Shown: piece after piece, positions 7,579-16,536 of the stretch | Position numbering within the stretch: position 1 is the stretch's first letter | Layout: each line of letters opens with the position of its first letter | Source: an uncultured Bacteroidales bacterium | GTDB taxonomy: Bacteria > Bacteroidota > Bacteroidia > Bacteroidales > Muribaculaceae | DNA: 40,398 nt | Reading direction: 5' to 3' | Assembly (NCBI GenBank): GCA_947173955.1 | Contig: CAMWHE010000017.1 | Span: forward strand, 1-40,398 | Notes under the pieces: model-generated | What the model was told of the DNA's origin: nothing | What the model saw: the letters and a program-made list of their open reading frames with translations, nothing else | Database searches by the model: none | Made by a program: the position numbers and the translations under genes

Positions 7579-8649
7579 CTACCAGAGGTTGAAGCGATAG
7601 CCGACGGTGACGTCAAAATTAAACATGGCGCTGACCAGTGTGTGCTTTTTGTCATAAATAAGTCCGTTTTCCATCCGGGCTACTGCTCCTACAAACCAAT
7701 CTCCGTGATTGTAAACCAGTGAAACTTTCAGCCGGTTGCTCAGAGCGAATGTGGTCTTCTCCTCGTCGGTATTCATCACCCAGCCGGATCTCACACCGAA
7801 AATCGGCGATTCAGAGACGGCCAGAAGCCATCCGTCATGAAACACCCAGTTGTAGGCATAGCCCACCCGCAGTCCATAGTTGCGGTTGACGGCCCGATAA
7901 TAATAATTGTACGACTCAAGCGGTAACTCCGAACGCATATCGTCCGGCAACTTATTGAAGTCGAAATCATACCAATATCTCGAAATCGAGAAACCGGCAT
8001 ATAAAGATCCTGAACTTCTGGCCTGCACCTTGCTGAATGAAAAGGCGGCAGCCTGCGAGTAATTCTTATGATTGAAGAAATAATATGTGTCGAGTCCCCA
8101 GTATTTATTGTTTACTCCCTGAAAGGGCACATCAACCTGCTTTGAGTCTCCGGTCGGACCGAATCGCGTTATCGACGATCCGATATTGTTTGTCATATAG
8201 TAGAAGTCTGCCGCAAACAAACTACAGTTAAACTGAAAATTGAACTGTTTGCGCGACTCTCCGCCTCCGAAATACTTTCCCACATTCAGATCATATCCGA
8301 CGGATACCGCCATGTAGTTGAGATGGAAACCGATCGTCGTCGTAGGATCCGACATCATCATCATCCGTGTCCGGCTGTCATCAGCGAATATGAAGTTGTA
8401 CAGGTCGGTCAGCACGTTTGCTTTTGCCTTGATGCTGAATCGTTTGCCGGTACCGATGACATAATCAGGATTCTGCGAATTGAAAAACTTGTCGCCCCAG
8501 CGATAGGTGTTGATGCAGAAACGCGGGAACCGCCCCCATGCCGCGATTGAATCCAGATCGAACGATATTGCGTGCGCTTTCTCAGCCCCGCCGCAGACGG
8601 AGACAAGTAATGTCAGGGTTATGAGCAGGTTTCTGAAAACAGGTTTCAC
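7579..8649 (-). CDS. DUF4421-like outer-membrane beta-barrel protein
   Basis: 356 residues with a signal peptide (about 1-27, cut near KAHA). The rest is rich in alternating aromatic/polar strands such as FHLNYMAVSVGYDLNVGKYF and YGLRVGYAYNWVF, and it ends in the aromatic-terminated strand VTVGYRFNLW, which is the pattern of outer-membrane barrels recognised by BamA. The overall layout resembles DUF4421 proteins of Bacteroidetes, whose function is unknown. It is a single gene converging on adk. A TAACTTTG -7 element lies 21 nt before its start. Confidence 0.75.
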   Translation of the reverse strand: MKPVFRNLLITLTLLVSVCGGAEKAHAISFDLDSIAAWGRFPRFCINTYRWGDKFFNSQNPDYVIGTGKRFSIKAKANVLTDLYNFIFADDSRTRMMMMSDPTTTIGFHLNYMAVSVGYDLNVGKYFGGGESRKQFNFQFNCSLFAADFYYMTNNIGSSITRFGPTGDSKQVDVPFQGVNNKYWGLDTYYFFNHKNYSQAAAFSFSKVQARSSGSLYAGFSISRYWYDFDFNKLPDDMRSELPLESYNYYYRAVNRNYGLRVGYAYNWVFHDGWLLAVSESPIFGVRSGWVMNTDEEKTTFALSNRLKVSLVYNHGDWFVGAVARMENGLIYDKKHTLVSAMFNFDVTVGYRFNLW

Positions 8650-8670
8650 ACCGAGGGAACTTTATCAATA

Positions 8671-8678
8671 CAAAGTTA
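8671..8678 (-). promoter_or_regulatory. -7 element for the DUF4421-like gene
   Basis: The minus strand reads TAACTTTG, the preferred Bacteroidetes -7, 21 nt upstream of the ATG at 8649. No clear TTTG at -33 spacing was seen. On the plus strand CAACTTTG at 8710-8717 is a one-mismatch -7 that could serve the divergent VanZ-like gene. Confidence 0.5.
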
Positions 8679-8735
8679 ATAAGAATTTTCCGTGCTGAAT
8701 AATTTTTACCAACTTTGTATGAAAATTAGACTGAA

Positions 8736-9131
8736 ATGAAACGTTTGTTCCGTATATTGCCCCCATGGACGCTGACCATAGCGGTCAGCATCATCATACT
8801 TTATCTTACACTCGTACCGAGGCCGGTACCGGCTGACCTTACCGAACCCTTTCCGGGCGCCGACAAGATAGTCCACGGGATAATGTTCGCATCGCTTGCG
8901 GCCGCTATCGTCATCGACAAAGGCCGTTCCGTGCGGACAGTTCCGAGCCGGACGATCGCGCTGACTGCCGCTCTTATATCCACAATATCGGGCGCGCTCA
9001 TCGAGCTATTGCAATTATGGATGGATATGGGTCGCGGATGTGAGATGACCGACTTTATAGCTGACACCATAGGTGCGTTCACAGGAGGATGGATAGGCAT
9101 ACAGATATGCCGGTGGCTGCATAAGCCGTGA
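8736..9131 (+). CDS. VanZ-like family membrane protein
   Basis: 131 residues with four predicted membrane segments (about 10-28, 45-62, 73-92, 105-125). DKIVHGIMFASLAAAI and the pattern E-x-x-Q (ELLQLW) followed by R-x-x-x-x-x-D and G-A (RGCEMTDFIADTIGAF) are the conserved VanZ-family landmarks. VanZ gives low-level teicoplanin resistance in enterococci, but most family members, including those in Bacteroidetes, have no known role. The gene converges on the PAP2 gene with a gap of only 10 nt and no terminator between them. Confidence 0.85.
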   Translation: MKRLFRILPPWTLTIAVSIIILYLTLVPRPVPADLTEPFPGADKIVHGIMFASLAAAIVIDKGRSVRTVPSRTIALTAALISTISGALIELLQLWMDMGRGCEMTDFIADTIGAFTGGWIGIQICRWLHKP

Positions 9132-9141
9132 CTTCGATTTC

Positions 9142-9822
9142 TTATATTGCTATAATAGCTATAGCGATAACAGTGAGGCCTAACACTCCTAAGATCAGAC
9201 GCTGACATTCGGCGGCACGCCCTGGATGCAGTCCCGCGGCAAAGGGCGCCCGACAGCTGAAGTACCGGCGATAGACTATGCGGGCGACATAATAGGTCAC
9301 AGCAGCTACAAGCGAACCGACCGCAGCCCCTGCGAGCAGGTCGCCGGGATAGTGTACGCCGAGCACAAGCCTGCTGTAAGCTGTCAGAATCGCCCAAAGA
9401 TAGATGGATACAGTCAGCCATCTGTAGCGGAATACAAGCATGACGAATGTAGCCAGCGCAAACGAGTTGGCGGCATGACATGAAGGGAATCCGTAGGCAC
9501 CTCCGCGATAGCCGTTGACGATATGTACAAACGAGGAGAACGGATTGGCAGGATTGGACGGTCGCAGACGCTCAAAGGCATGGCGCGCGAAGTTGCCACA
9601 GATCTGATCCGACAGGGCTATGATTATGCCGATCGCAAGCAGCATCCCGACGGCAACGCGCCATCCGAACCGGCGGAAAAGCGCCACTATAATGGCCGCA
9701 TACAGCCCGACCCATATTATCTTACCGGAAAAGAGCCAGAAAAAGGAGTCGCCGTACTCGCACATATGGCCATTGAACCAGAGAAAAATCTCACTATCGA
9801 TTTTTGCAAGCGTCTCAAGCAT
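9142..9822 (-). CDS. PAP2 family phosphatase
   Basis: Membrane phosphatase of the type 2 phosphatidic acid phosphatase superfamily; relatives dephosphorylate undecaprenyl pyrophosphate, phosphatidylglycerol phosphate or lipid A. The three motifs are visible: RHAFERLRPSNP (motif 1, K/R...RP), YGFPSCHAANS (motif 2, PSxH) and SRLVLGVHYPGDLL (motif 3, SRxxxxxHxxxD). About five to six membrane helices. It is the last gene of the operon 16188-9142, 11 nt after the LTA-synthase-like gene, which fits recycling of a lipid-phosphate product of that enzyme. Substrate is not determined by the sequence. Confidence 0.92.
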   Translation of the reverse strand: MLETLAKIDSEIFLWFNGHMCEYGDSFFWLFSGKIIWVGLYAAIIVALFRRFGWRVAVGMLLAIGIIIALSDQICGNFARHAFERLRPSNPANPFSSFVHIVNGYRGGAYGFPSCHAANSFALATFVMLVFRYRWLTVSIYLWAILTAYSRLVLGVHYPGDLLAGAAVGSLVAAVTYYVARIVYRRYFSCRAPFAAGLHPGRAAECQRLILGVLGLTVIAIAIIAI

Positions 9823-9833
9823 AATATTTTTGT

Positions 9834-11708
9834 TTAGAGATTACTCAGCCGGTCATAAAGCGACTGGACGTAGGCACCGAGAAGCGAATCCGATCGCGAA
9901 GTACCGTCAGAGTCCACAAAACGGTCATTCTCGACATTATATAAAGAGGCTACACCTGTCGAATCGACAAGGGCGACATATGACGGAGTAGAACAATAGG
10001 CGAAATGCGGTATCTCAGTGTTGAGCATATTCCTGCCGAAGTCATAGCGGGATCTGTCGAGGCCAACCGCATCAAGCAGGGTCGACGGCAGGTCTACCTG
10101 AGAGACAGGCGTATCTATGCGTCCGTATCTATTGAGAGCCCCGCCGGTCATAACGATGGGAATATGATGACGCATGACGACATCCATGGGATCTTCGACC
10201 GACGGATAACATCCGAAATGGTCGGGAACAAGGACAATCAGAGCATTCTTCCACCTTTCGGAATCACGAAGCCCGTTGATGTAAGCGGCCAGCGCATTGT
10301 CCGTAAACCGGAAGGCATTGAGTTGGGGAGAATCGGCATATACAGGATCGACATAAGGGACATCAAACGGCTCATGACTGCTCAGGGTCTGAATTACCGT
10401 AAACTCAGGGACTGAATCGGTCCGGGCAAGCGCATCGTCCAAAGCCCGCTCGAAAAGCTTGTCGTCCGTGACGCCCCACTTCGCGCTCCGATAGGATTTA
10501 GGGAAATCGTCCTGAGTGATAATGTCGGTATATCCCGTATTGAGCAGATAGCTCTTCATGTTGGCAAAAGAAGCATCTCCACCGTAATAGTAATGGTTGA
10601 CATATCCGGCATCAGCCAGCGACGCTGCCAGCGACGGGATGTGGCGCGTCTTCTCAGGATATTTCATCAGCGACGTATTAGGCTGAGCGGGGAATCCGTT
10701 GAGGATAGCCGTCACAGCTCTGTCCGTGCGGAAAGATGATGCATAGGCATTTGTGAACAGCAAGCCTGTTGAAGCGATTGAATCAAGCGAGGTAGCCACC
10801 GGAATACCGCCCTGCGACGGCATAAGATGTGAGGAGAAACTCTCCAGGATTATCATATAAATGTCAGGTCGCGAAATATTTACAAGGCTGTCAGCCAGAG
10901 TATAGGGAACTGCATCAAGATTTTCCGCGAATATCTCCGCAGCCTCATCTTCCGGCATAAACCGGAACATCCGGTCGAAATTCTGCTGATGCATAGCCGA
11001 ATAAAGGAGACTGAAGACCGGATTGACAGCCGCATGATTCAGGCGCATATTGTTTGAGAAAAAGGCCGAGCTAAGATTGATTGTCGCCACGCCGAAACCG
11101 CCCCGGATGGGGATGAACAGCAGTGCCGCCATAAACAGCATGACGCACGACGATGTCAGCCGACCACTCTCCGCAGACCTCAACCGGCGCAATCCGAGCA
11201 AACGCACAAACAGCCGCCACAGACCATAGGAAAGAGCCACCCACAATATTACAGCACCGGCAACACTCCACATCGATGTGCTTGCCATCGCCGACTTCGG
11301 GGAGCTGACGAAATAGTAGAGCGGCGTGATATCGAGCTTAAAGTCCCAGTAGCCGTACAGTGCCATATCGGCCATCAGAATCAGCACCACAACGGGGATA
11401 ATGACTGCAAGATAGACTTTTACACATATACCGACTGCTCGCGTCGACTGAATCCACGGCTGAGCGATAAGGAACAGCGCCGGGAGAGCCGACAGATACC
11501 CGGCTGTAGCCAGATCCAGCCGCAGACCGTGAATAAGCGCACTGCACAGATCGCCGAACGAGCATCCGGCATATAGCCCGTGATAAAAAATCATGAAGGC
11601 TATTTTTGCAACGATGAAGAGTGCGATCCACCCCAGATAAAGCGCGAAGAACTGCCGCAGATAGGGGCGGACAGCCATGAAAGACCGATGCACTGAACAA
11701 TTATTCAT
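9834..11708 (-). CDS. LTA synthase-like sulfatase-fold phosphotransferase
   Basis: 624 residues: about five N-terminal membrane helices (to ~residue 210), then a periplasmic alkaline-phosphatase/sulfatase-fold domain. Metal and nucleophile landmarks are IYMIILESFSSH (~285), SSFRTDRAV with the probable catalytic Thr (~325-330), GGDASF, TLSSHEPF and LVPDHFG. Relatives transfer phosphoglycerol or phosphoethanolamine from phospholipid to envelope glycans. Gram-negative Bacteroidales have no lipoteichoic acid, so the acceptor is unknown. Gaps of 11 nt on either side place it firmly in the operon with the GH3 fusion and the PAP2 phosphatase. A second possible start is Met11. Confidence 0.88.
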   Translation of the reverse strand: MNNCSVHRSFMAVRPYLRQFFALYLGWIALFIVAKIAFMIFYHGLYAGCSFGDLCSALIHGLRLDLATAGYLSALPALFLIAQPWIQSTRAVGICVKVYLAVIIPVVVLILMADMALYGYWDFKLDITPLYYFVSSPKSAMASTSMWSVAGAVILWVALSYGLWRLFVRLLGLRRLRSAESGRLTSSCVMLFMAALLFIPIRGGFGVATINLSSAFFSNNMRLNHAAVNPVFSLLYSAMHQQNFDRMFRFMPEDEAAEIFAENLDAVPYTLADSLVNISRPDIYMIILESFSSHLMPSQGGIPVATSLDSIASTGLLFTNAYASSFRTDRAVTAILNGFPAQPNTSLMKYPEKTRHIPSLAASLADAGYVNHYYYGGDASFANMKSYLLNTGYTDIITQDDFPKSYRSAKWGVTDDKLFERALDDALARTDSVPEFTVIQTLSSHEPFDVPYVDPVYADSPQLNAFRFTDNALAAYINGLRDSERWKNALIVLVPDHFGCYPSVEDPMDVVMRHHIPIVMTGGALNRYGRIDTPVSQVDLPSTLLDAVGLDRSRYDFGRNMLNTEIPHFAYCSTPSYVALVDSTGVASLYNVENDRFVDSDGTSRSDSLLGAYVQSLYDRLSNL

Positions 11709-11719
11709 AACATTCCTAA

Positions 11720-14674
11720 TTATAGAGCCTTATAAATGACTGACTGCACACGCGAGCGGGCTTTTTGCTTAAACCATGCCGAATTATCGCGGGAGGGACA
11801 GACGCGATTGCTTAAGAAAACGTAGATAAGGCGATTGTCCGGATCAACCCAGAAGCAGGTGCCCGTAAATCCTATGTGGCCATAGGTTGAGGCAGGAGCT
11901 TCCTCGACAGTCGAGCTTTTGTCCGGATTCTCGAGATTCGGACGGTCAAAACCGAGTCCGCGGTGACAGGTCGGCGAGACCGTACGCGTGAATTCAGCCA
12001 CAACGGCCGGCGAGAGCACCCGCGCTCCGCCATAAGCTCCGCCGTTGAGCAGCATCTGACTGTATTTGGCGATATCAGTTGCAGAGGCGAAAAGTCCGGC
12101 ATTGCCCTGCACACCTCCTGAAAAGGCAGCCAGCTCATCATGCACATACCCGCGGAGCTGCTGCCGGCGAAGATAATTATCCTTTTCGGTAACTGCGATT
12201 CTCTCCGCCGGAAACTTTTCAAGCGGTCTATAACAAGCGGAAAAAGCGCCGATAGGCTCAAAAATATTTTCCGCGACCCACTGCTGATGCGGCATATGAG
12301 TCACCCGCTGTTCAATATCCATCAACAGGCAAAAATTAAGGCAGCTATATCGGAATGACGGAGCTTTGAGAGGAATATCGTAAATGCGACCCATGATGGT
12401 GTCGTAGGCGCAATCAAGCGCCCATATGCCGTTCCCTATCCGGGAAGCAGGTGTAGCGGGCTCCGCTTTGGCCACAATATCTCTGCGGAGACGGGCGCCA
12501 CTATGTCCATAGGCATTGCGTGCTATTTTTATGGTATTGGGGGCAACCGCCCTACCGCGCACAAGAGGTCCGGAATAAGAGTCGGGATCCATCATGAGCT
12601 TATACATATCAAGCGAGGCAGGCAGACCGCTCTGATGGAACAGGAGTTGCCGGGGGGTAAGATCGGCTTTGGGTGTTCCGGCGAGTAGCGGGATATACCG
12701 GCTCAGGGGGGCATCCAGATCGATAAGACCGCGCTCACGTGCGAGCATAATGCCGGGAAGGGTACCGACAGCCTTAGAGACAGACGCCACGTCAAAGAGA
12801 GTCGACGCGTCCACAGGGGATGCTTCGGGCGAATTAGCCGTCCGGCCATAGCACTTGTCGACGATGACCTTGCCATCCTTCACTATCATCACCTGTGCGC
12901 CCGGAAAAGCACCCGCCGCCAGAGCCGGCTTCATGATAGCATCTATGGAGTCGCATAACCACGGAGCGACTGAGGTTGTCGACGGGTTGGAAAAGCTAAG
13001 CCTGTTACTGAGGAAAGTGACGGCATCCCCTTCTTGGGCTATGCCGGGCATAGTGACATTTAATCTTCCGGTAACATTGTTCCCTCCAAAGATGGCGTCG
13101 GCAGCTGCGCGGTAGGCAATAGGGTTGGCATCATATGCAATCATGAAAGCATCCGCATCAGCAAGCTCATCTTTGAATTTCATCGCCTTATATGGGGTCA
13201 TGAACATGACCGGAACCACTGAGCAACGTTTAGCCAGACGCTTCAGATTGCTTAGAGTCTGAGCATTATCATTATAGACACCCACTATGACAACTTCGTG
13301 GGCTGCGATGGCCTCAATAGCAGCATCCGAGAGAGGAGCCGAGGAGTCGGCATAGCGTGCAATATCTGCATGACGAGAGGCAACATCTGTAAATTCATTT
13401 TTGACATTGGCTCCGAGGTTGACAAAGGCTATGGAGTGGCCAGCCGAGAGGGGCAGCAGGTCGCAGCGATCACGGGGGATGGAAATGGACGCTATTGTCA
13501 GGCGTTCAATCAGATCTCGGGACGAAGGAGTGTTCAGCCGTTTAGTCAATCCGTTGAGGTCGATAGCCGGCTGCTTGCCGCGCAGACCAAGCGCCCACTT
13601 GTAGGCCAGTATTTTGCGGCAGCGGCTGTCAATTTCCGCCTGATCGATACGGCCGTCTGACACAGCCTGCTCAACGGCGGTGATATCAGACACCGGCGCC
13701 CCTGAGCCAAGCAGCATATCGGCGCCGGCACGGATAGCCGTGACGCAATTGTTCTCCTGACGGCTGGCGCCTTTCATCTCCAGGGCATCAGTAAAGACGA
13801 GTCCTTTGAAGCCCATCTCATTTTTAAGCAAGTCGGTGGTTATGGCAGCTGACATTGATGCCGGAGTCATCGTCTCGTCAAGCGCAGGCACGGAAAGGTG
13901 TCCGACCATCACTCCCGACAGACCGGAATCGAAATACCTGGCAAAGGGGAGCAGATCGTTTTCGGAGAGGAATTCACGCGAATGATCGACTACGGGAAGG
14001 GTCTTGTGCGAATCGGTTGACGTATCGCCATGCCCGGGGAAATGTTTGGCACATGAAATCACCCCCTCACTTTCCATCCCACGGCTGAAGGCCACGACTG
14101 CTTTGGCGACGCGTTCGGGATTTTCGCCGAACGAACGACGGCCGATGACGGGATTATCGGGGTTAAGGTTTACATCGGCTACAGGTGCAAAATCAACGTG
14201 GATGCCAAGTTCACGACACTGACGCGCAACTTCGGCACCATACTCCTCGAGAAGCTTATAGTCGGTTACGGCTCCGAGCGCCATATTGTAGGGAAACCTG
14301 GAAGTCTCGGGAATACGCATTGCCAGCCCCCACTCTCCGTCGAAAGTCATCATGACCGGCACCTCGGCCAGTGACTGTGCGTAATTGATCATACGCGCAT
14401 ACTCGCCGACGGTGCCTTTTCTGAATATCAGTCCGCCGACATGATTATCACCGACATACTTTTTGATAAGAGCGCGGCTCTGCTCCCCCTTTGCCGGATC
14501 AACGAAAGGGACAAAGAGCTGGGCAACACGCTCCCGCGGAGAGAGCGATGCGAAAACCGAGTCAACCCACTGCCGGCATTCCTCAGACTCTACAAGCGAG
14601 GGAAAGTAATTGGCACGGAGAGTCGCCGCCATACATGCGGCAAACAAAATGGTAAGGATGCTGCGGCGTATCAT
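11720..14674 (-). CDS. GH3 (NagZ-like) / class C beta-lactamase-type fusion
   Basis: 984 residues with a signal peptide (~1-21). Residues ~30-365 are a GH3 domain of the beta-N-acetylhexosaminidase type: KHFPGHGDTSTDSH at 210-223 holds the His-Asp acid/base pair and D296 in VFTDALEM is the likely nucleophile. Residues ~400-555 form a GH3 C-terminal-like linker domain. Residues ~565-984 are a serine hydrolase of the beta-lactamase/PBP fold with SVSK (S631, K634), YSC at the usual Y-x-N site and HIGFTGT near the KTG position. Such fusions occur in Bacteroidetes and suggest periplasmic processing of muropeptides or amino-sugar glycans. It overlaps the upstream nucleotidase by ATGA. Confidence 0.9.
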   Translation of the reverse strand: MIRRSILTILFAACMAATLRANYFPSLVESEECRQWVDSVFASLSPRERVAQLFVPFVDPAKGEQSRALIKKYVGDNHVGGLIFRKGTVGEYARMINYAQSLAEVPVMMTFDGEWGLAMRIPETSRFPYNMALGAVTDYKLLEEYGAEVARQCRELGIHVDFAPVADVNLNPDNPVIGRRSFGENPERVAKAVVAFSRGMESEGVISCAKHFPGHGDTSTDSHKTLPVVDHSREFLSENDLLPFARYFDSGLSGVMVGHLSVPALDETMTPASMSAAITTDLLKNEMGFKGLVFTDALEMKGASRQENNCVTAIRAGADMLLGSGAPVSDITAVEQAVSDGRIDQAEIDSRCRKILAYKWALGLRGKQPAIDLNGLTKRLNTPSSRDLIERLTIASISIPRDRCDLLPLSAGHSIAFVNLGANVKNEFTDVASRHADIARYADSSAPLSDAAIEAIAAHEVVIVGVYNDNAQTLSNLKRLAKRCSVVPVMFMTPYKAMKFKDELADADAFMIAYDANPIAYRAAADAIFGGNNVTGRLNVTMPGIAQEGDAVTFLSNRLSFSNPSTTSVAPWLCDSIDAIMKPALAAGAFPGAQVMIVKDGKVIVDKCYGRTANSPEASPVDASTLFDVASVSKAVGTLPGIMLARERGLIDLDAPLSRYIPLLAGTPKADLTPRQLLFHQSGLPASLDMYKLMMDPDSYSGPLVRGRAVAPNTIKIARNAYGHSGARLRRDIVAKAEPATPASRIGNGIWALDCAYDTIMGRIYDIPLKAPSFRYSCLNFCLLMDIEQRVTHMPHQQWVAENIFEPIGAFSACYRPLEKFPAERIAVTEKDNYLRRQQLRGYVHDELAAFSGGVQGNAGLFASATDIAKYSQMLLNGGAYGGARVLSPAVVAEFTRTVSPTCHRGLGFDRPNLENPDKSSTVEEAPASTYGHIGFTGTCFWVDPDNRLIYVFLSNRVCPSRDNSAWFKQKARSRVQSVIYKAL

Positions 14675-16188
14675 CGGCGTGTTTCTTTATCGACAGAGAT
14701 GCGGGAAGCAGCCTGTGCTGTGATTGTCTTTTTCTTAAGCGAGGATATGTAGTCGACCATATCCTCCCATATGAGATTCCCACTTATAGCCACCGACTTA
14801 CCGCGTTTCAACGGAGTCATGTAGTCGCCCCCGTTGGCAAGATAGTCGATAGTAGCTATACGATATGTGCGGTCAGGATCGATAGGCTGCCCGTTGATAG
14901 TGGCCGCCACAAGCTGCGATTCATCCGCATTGACGAGGACACGCAATTCCTCGCTGAATCCGACACGCTTCTTTTCGACATTGATCTGAAGCATATCAAG
15001 CAGGTCATGTCCGGAAATATCGAGCACCTGCACATGATTGGCGAAGGGGAACATCTCCATCACCGTGCCCTGCGTGACATTACCTTTGGAAATACCGTTG
15101 CGGATACCTCCGCGGTTGGCTACGGCGAAATCTATCTTGCCGTCGGCTACCAGTCCGCGGCCTCGATCGGCTATGAAATCGCTGACAAAATTAAGCAGCA
15201 CATCGCCATATCGGTCTGAAGCTATACGGCTTTTGCCGATTACAATGCTTTTTACCGAGTCAACCCCGTGGCGATAAGGCTCGAGCATCCCGACAAAGTC
15301 ACGGTCGATGCGCGCGTCAAGACGTTTGTCGACCGGAATAAGATCGGCGGATATTGACGAATTATCTGTATCTATCGTGACTACGCCAAGATACAGACCC
15401 GAGCTGCCGGTCTGAGTGATCAGTACGGGCTGGCGCTCGGAGTCATATCGGCTGCCGTCGTTGGAGCCAGGCTGCAGGCGGGTATGGCTGTGGCCTCCTA
15501 TGATGACATCGATATTAGCGCCCTGCTCCACAAGGTCGAGGTCGTCGGCCATATCCTCATAACTGTACCCGATATGGGTCAGGGCGACCACATAGTCCAC
15601 TTTGTCATTATGTTTCAGATGCCATGCGGTAGAATTGGCGGCTTTGAATAGATCGAGAAAACCGACACCCTCGCACCGCTCCGAGTCGATAATACCGACG
15701 GGATCCACATTTATACCTATAAGACCGATCCGCTTGCCGGCAATGTCGACAATACGGTAGGGAACGATATATGGCTCAAGCGGAGTCCCGGCCACATCGT
15801 AGTTGGTCGAGATAAACTGTGCGTCTATATTTTTCAGATAGTTGCCGAGAGCCTCCATGCCGTTGTCAAACTCATGATTGCCGAGTATGGCATAATCATA
15901 GCCTAAGGCATTCATGACCTTACCTTCGACTTCGCCACCGTAGAGATTGAAATAGACCGTACCCTGGACAACATCGCCGGCATCGACGAGCAGCACATTC
16001 GGCTCTGCCTGACGGATGCTGTCTATCAAGACTTTCCGTCGTGCGACTCCGCCCAGATTGTCGGAATTGGGATCAATCTGGCTATGAGTGTCGTTAGTGT
16101 GTATGATGACTATCCGCTCTGCGTCGACAGTCAGAGACGAAGCGGCGAAAGCTATCGCAAGAACCGCCGGGAGATATTTATGTTTCAT
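14671..16188 (-). CDS. UshA-like 5'-nucleotidase / metallophosphatase
   Basis: 505 residues with a signal peptide (~1-23). The metallophosphatase domain shows IHTNDTHSQ (D33, H35), DAGD (69-72), GNHEFD (103-108) and GGHSHTRL; the C-terminal 5'-nucleotidase domain (from ~330) has NRGGIRNGI and FPFANHV, the substrate-binding landmarks. It hydrolyses nucleotides or related phosphoesters in the periplasm. The ATG at 16188 is preferred to the in-frame GTG at 16212, which lies inside a hairpin next to the -7 element. First gene of the four-gene envelope operon; it overlaps the GH3 fusion by 4 nt. Confidence 0.93.
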   Translation of the reverse strand: MKHKYLPAVLAIAFAASSLTVDAERIVIIHTNDTHSQIDPNSDNLGGVARRKVLIDSIRQAEPNVLLVDAGDVVQGTVYFNLYGGEVEGKVMNALGYDYAILGNHEFDNGMEALGNYLKNIDAQFISTNYDVAGTPLEPYIVPYRIVDIAGKRIGLIGINVDPVGIIDSERCEGVGFLDLFKAANSTAWHLKHNDKVDYVVALTHIGYSYEDMADDLDLVEQGANIDVIIGGHSHTRLQPGSNDGSRYDSERQPVLITQTGSSGLYLGVVTIDTDNSSISADLIPVDKRLDARIDRDFVGMLEPYRHGVDSVKSIVIGKSRIASDRYGDVLLNFVSDFIADRGRGLVADGKIDFAVANRGGIRNGISKGNVTQGTVMEMFPFANHVQVLDISGHDLLDMLQINVEKKRVGFSEELRVLVNADESQLVAATINGQPIDPDRTYRIATIDYLANGGDYMTPLKRGKSVAISGNLIWEDMVDYISSLKKKTITAQAASRISVDKETRR

Positions 16189-16191
16189 AGT

Positions 16192-16230
16192 TTTCGTAGT
16201 GTTGGAAATCACTACGAAAGTACAAAATTA
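16192..16230 (-). promoter_or_regulatory. -7 element plus perfect 10-bp inverted repeat before the envelope operon
   Basis: On the minus strand TAATTTTG (16230-16223) is a consensus -7. Three bases later begins an inverted repeat TTTCGTAGTG/CACTACGAAA (16219-16210 with 16201-16192, 8-nt loop), ending 3 nt before the ATG at 16188. It can act as an operator spanning the transcription start or as a 5'-end hairpin controlling stability or initiation. No -33 TTTG at proper spacing was found. Confidence 0.55.
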
Positions 16231-16272
16231 GTGGCTTAAATGCAATATCGGCCTAAAGAAATCTCTCGACGG

Positions 16273-16536
16273 TCAAAGTCTTTCGTCAAGCGGACTCCGC
16301 TCGGGATAGACTTTCGGGGGCTTTGGGGTGCGCGATTTGCGTTTTTTTGTCGGTCTGACGGTATCGCGAGGTGCGTCTCCGACTGTATCGGGGGGAATTG
16401 TTACCGAAGGAACCGGCAATTGCTCTGCCCTACCCCTCGCACGGTGGCACATAGTCACAGCTGTTATGGCGGCTATCACAAAGATCAGAAGCACTGTCCC
16501 GTTGACAAGGCCTCGCCTCGGATTCATCAGACTCAT
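16273..16536 (-). CDS. 87-residue membrane-anchored protein coupled to the symporter
   Basis: Start chosen at 16536, where ATGA overlaps the symporter stop; the longer upstream frame is symporter sequence read in another frame. Residues ~11-29 (LVNGTVLLIFVIAAITAV) form one membrane helix, followed by a Pro/Lys/Arg-rich tail containing PTKKRKSRTPKPPKVYPE and ending SPLDERL. The short N-terminus (MSLMNPRRG) is positively charged, which suggests the tail faces out of the cytoplasm if the positive-inside rule holds, although the tail is itself basic. Function unknown; the coupling suggests an accessory role for the transporter. Confidence 0.7.
   Translation of the reverse strand: MSLMNPRRGLVNGTVLLIFVIAAITAVTMCHRARGRAEQLPVPSVTIPPDTVGDAPRDTVRPTKKRKSRTPKPPKVYPERSPLDERL

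Noticed and set aside
8801-9481. 226-codon minus ORF spanning VanZ-like and PAP2 genes
   Set aside because: It covers the motifs of two real genes in other frames and resembles nothing.
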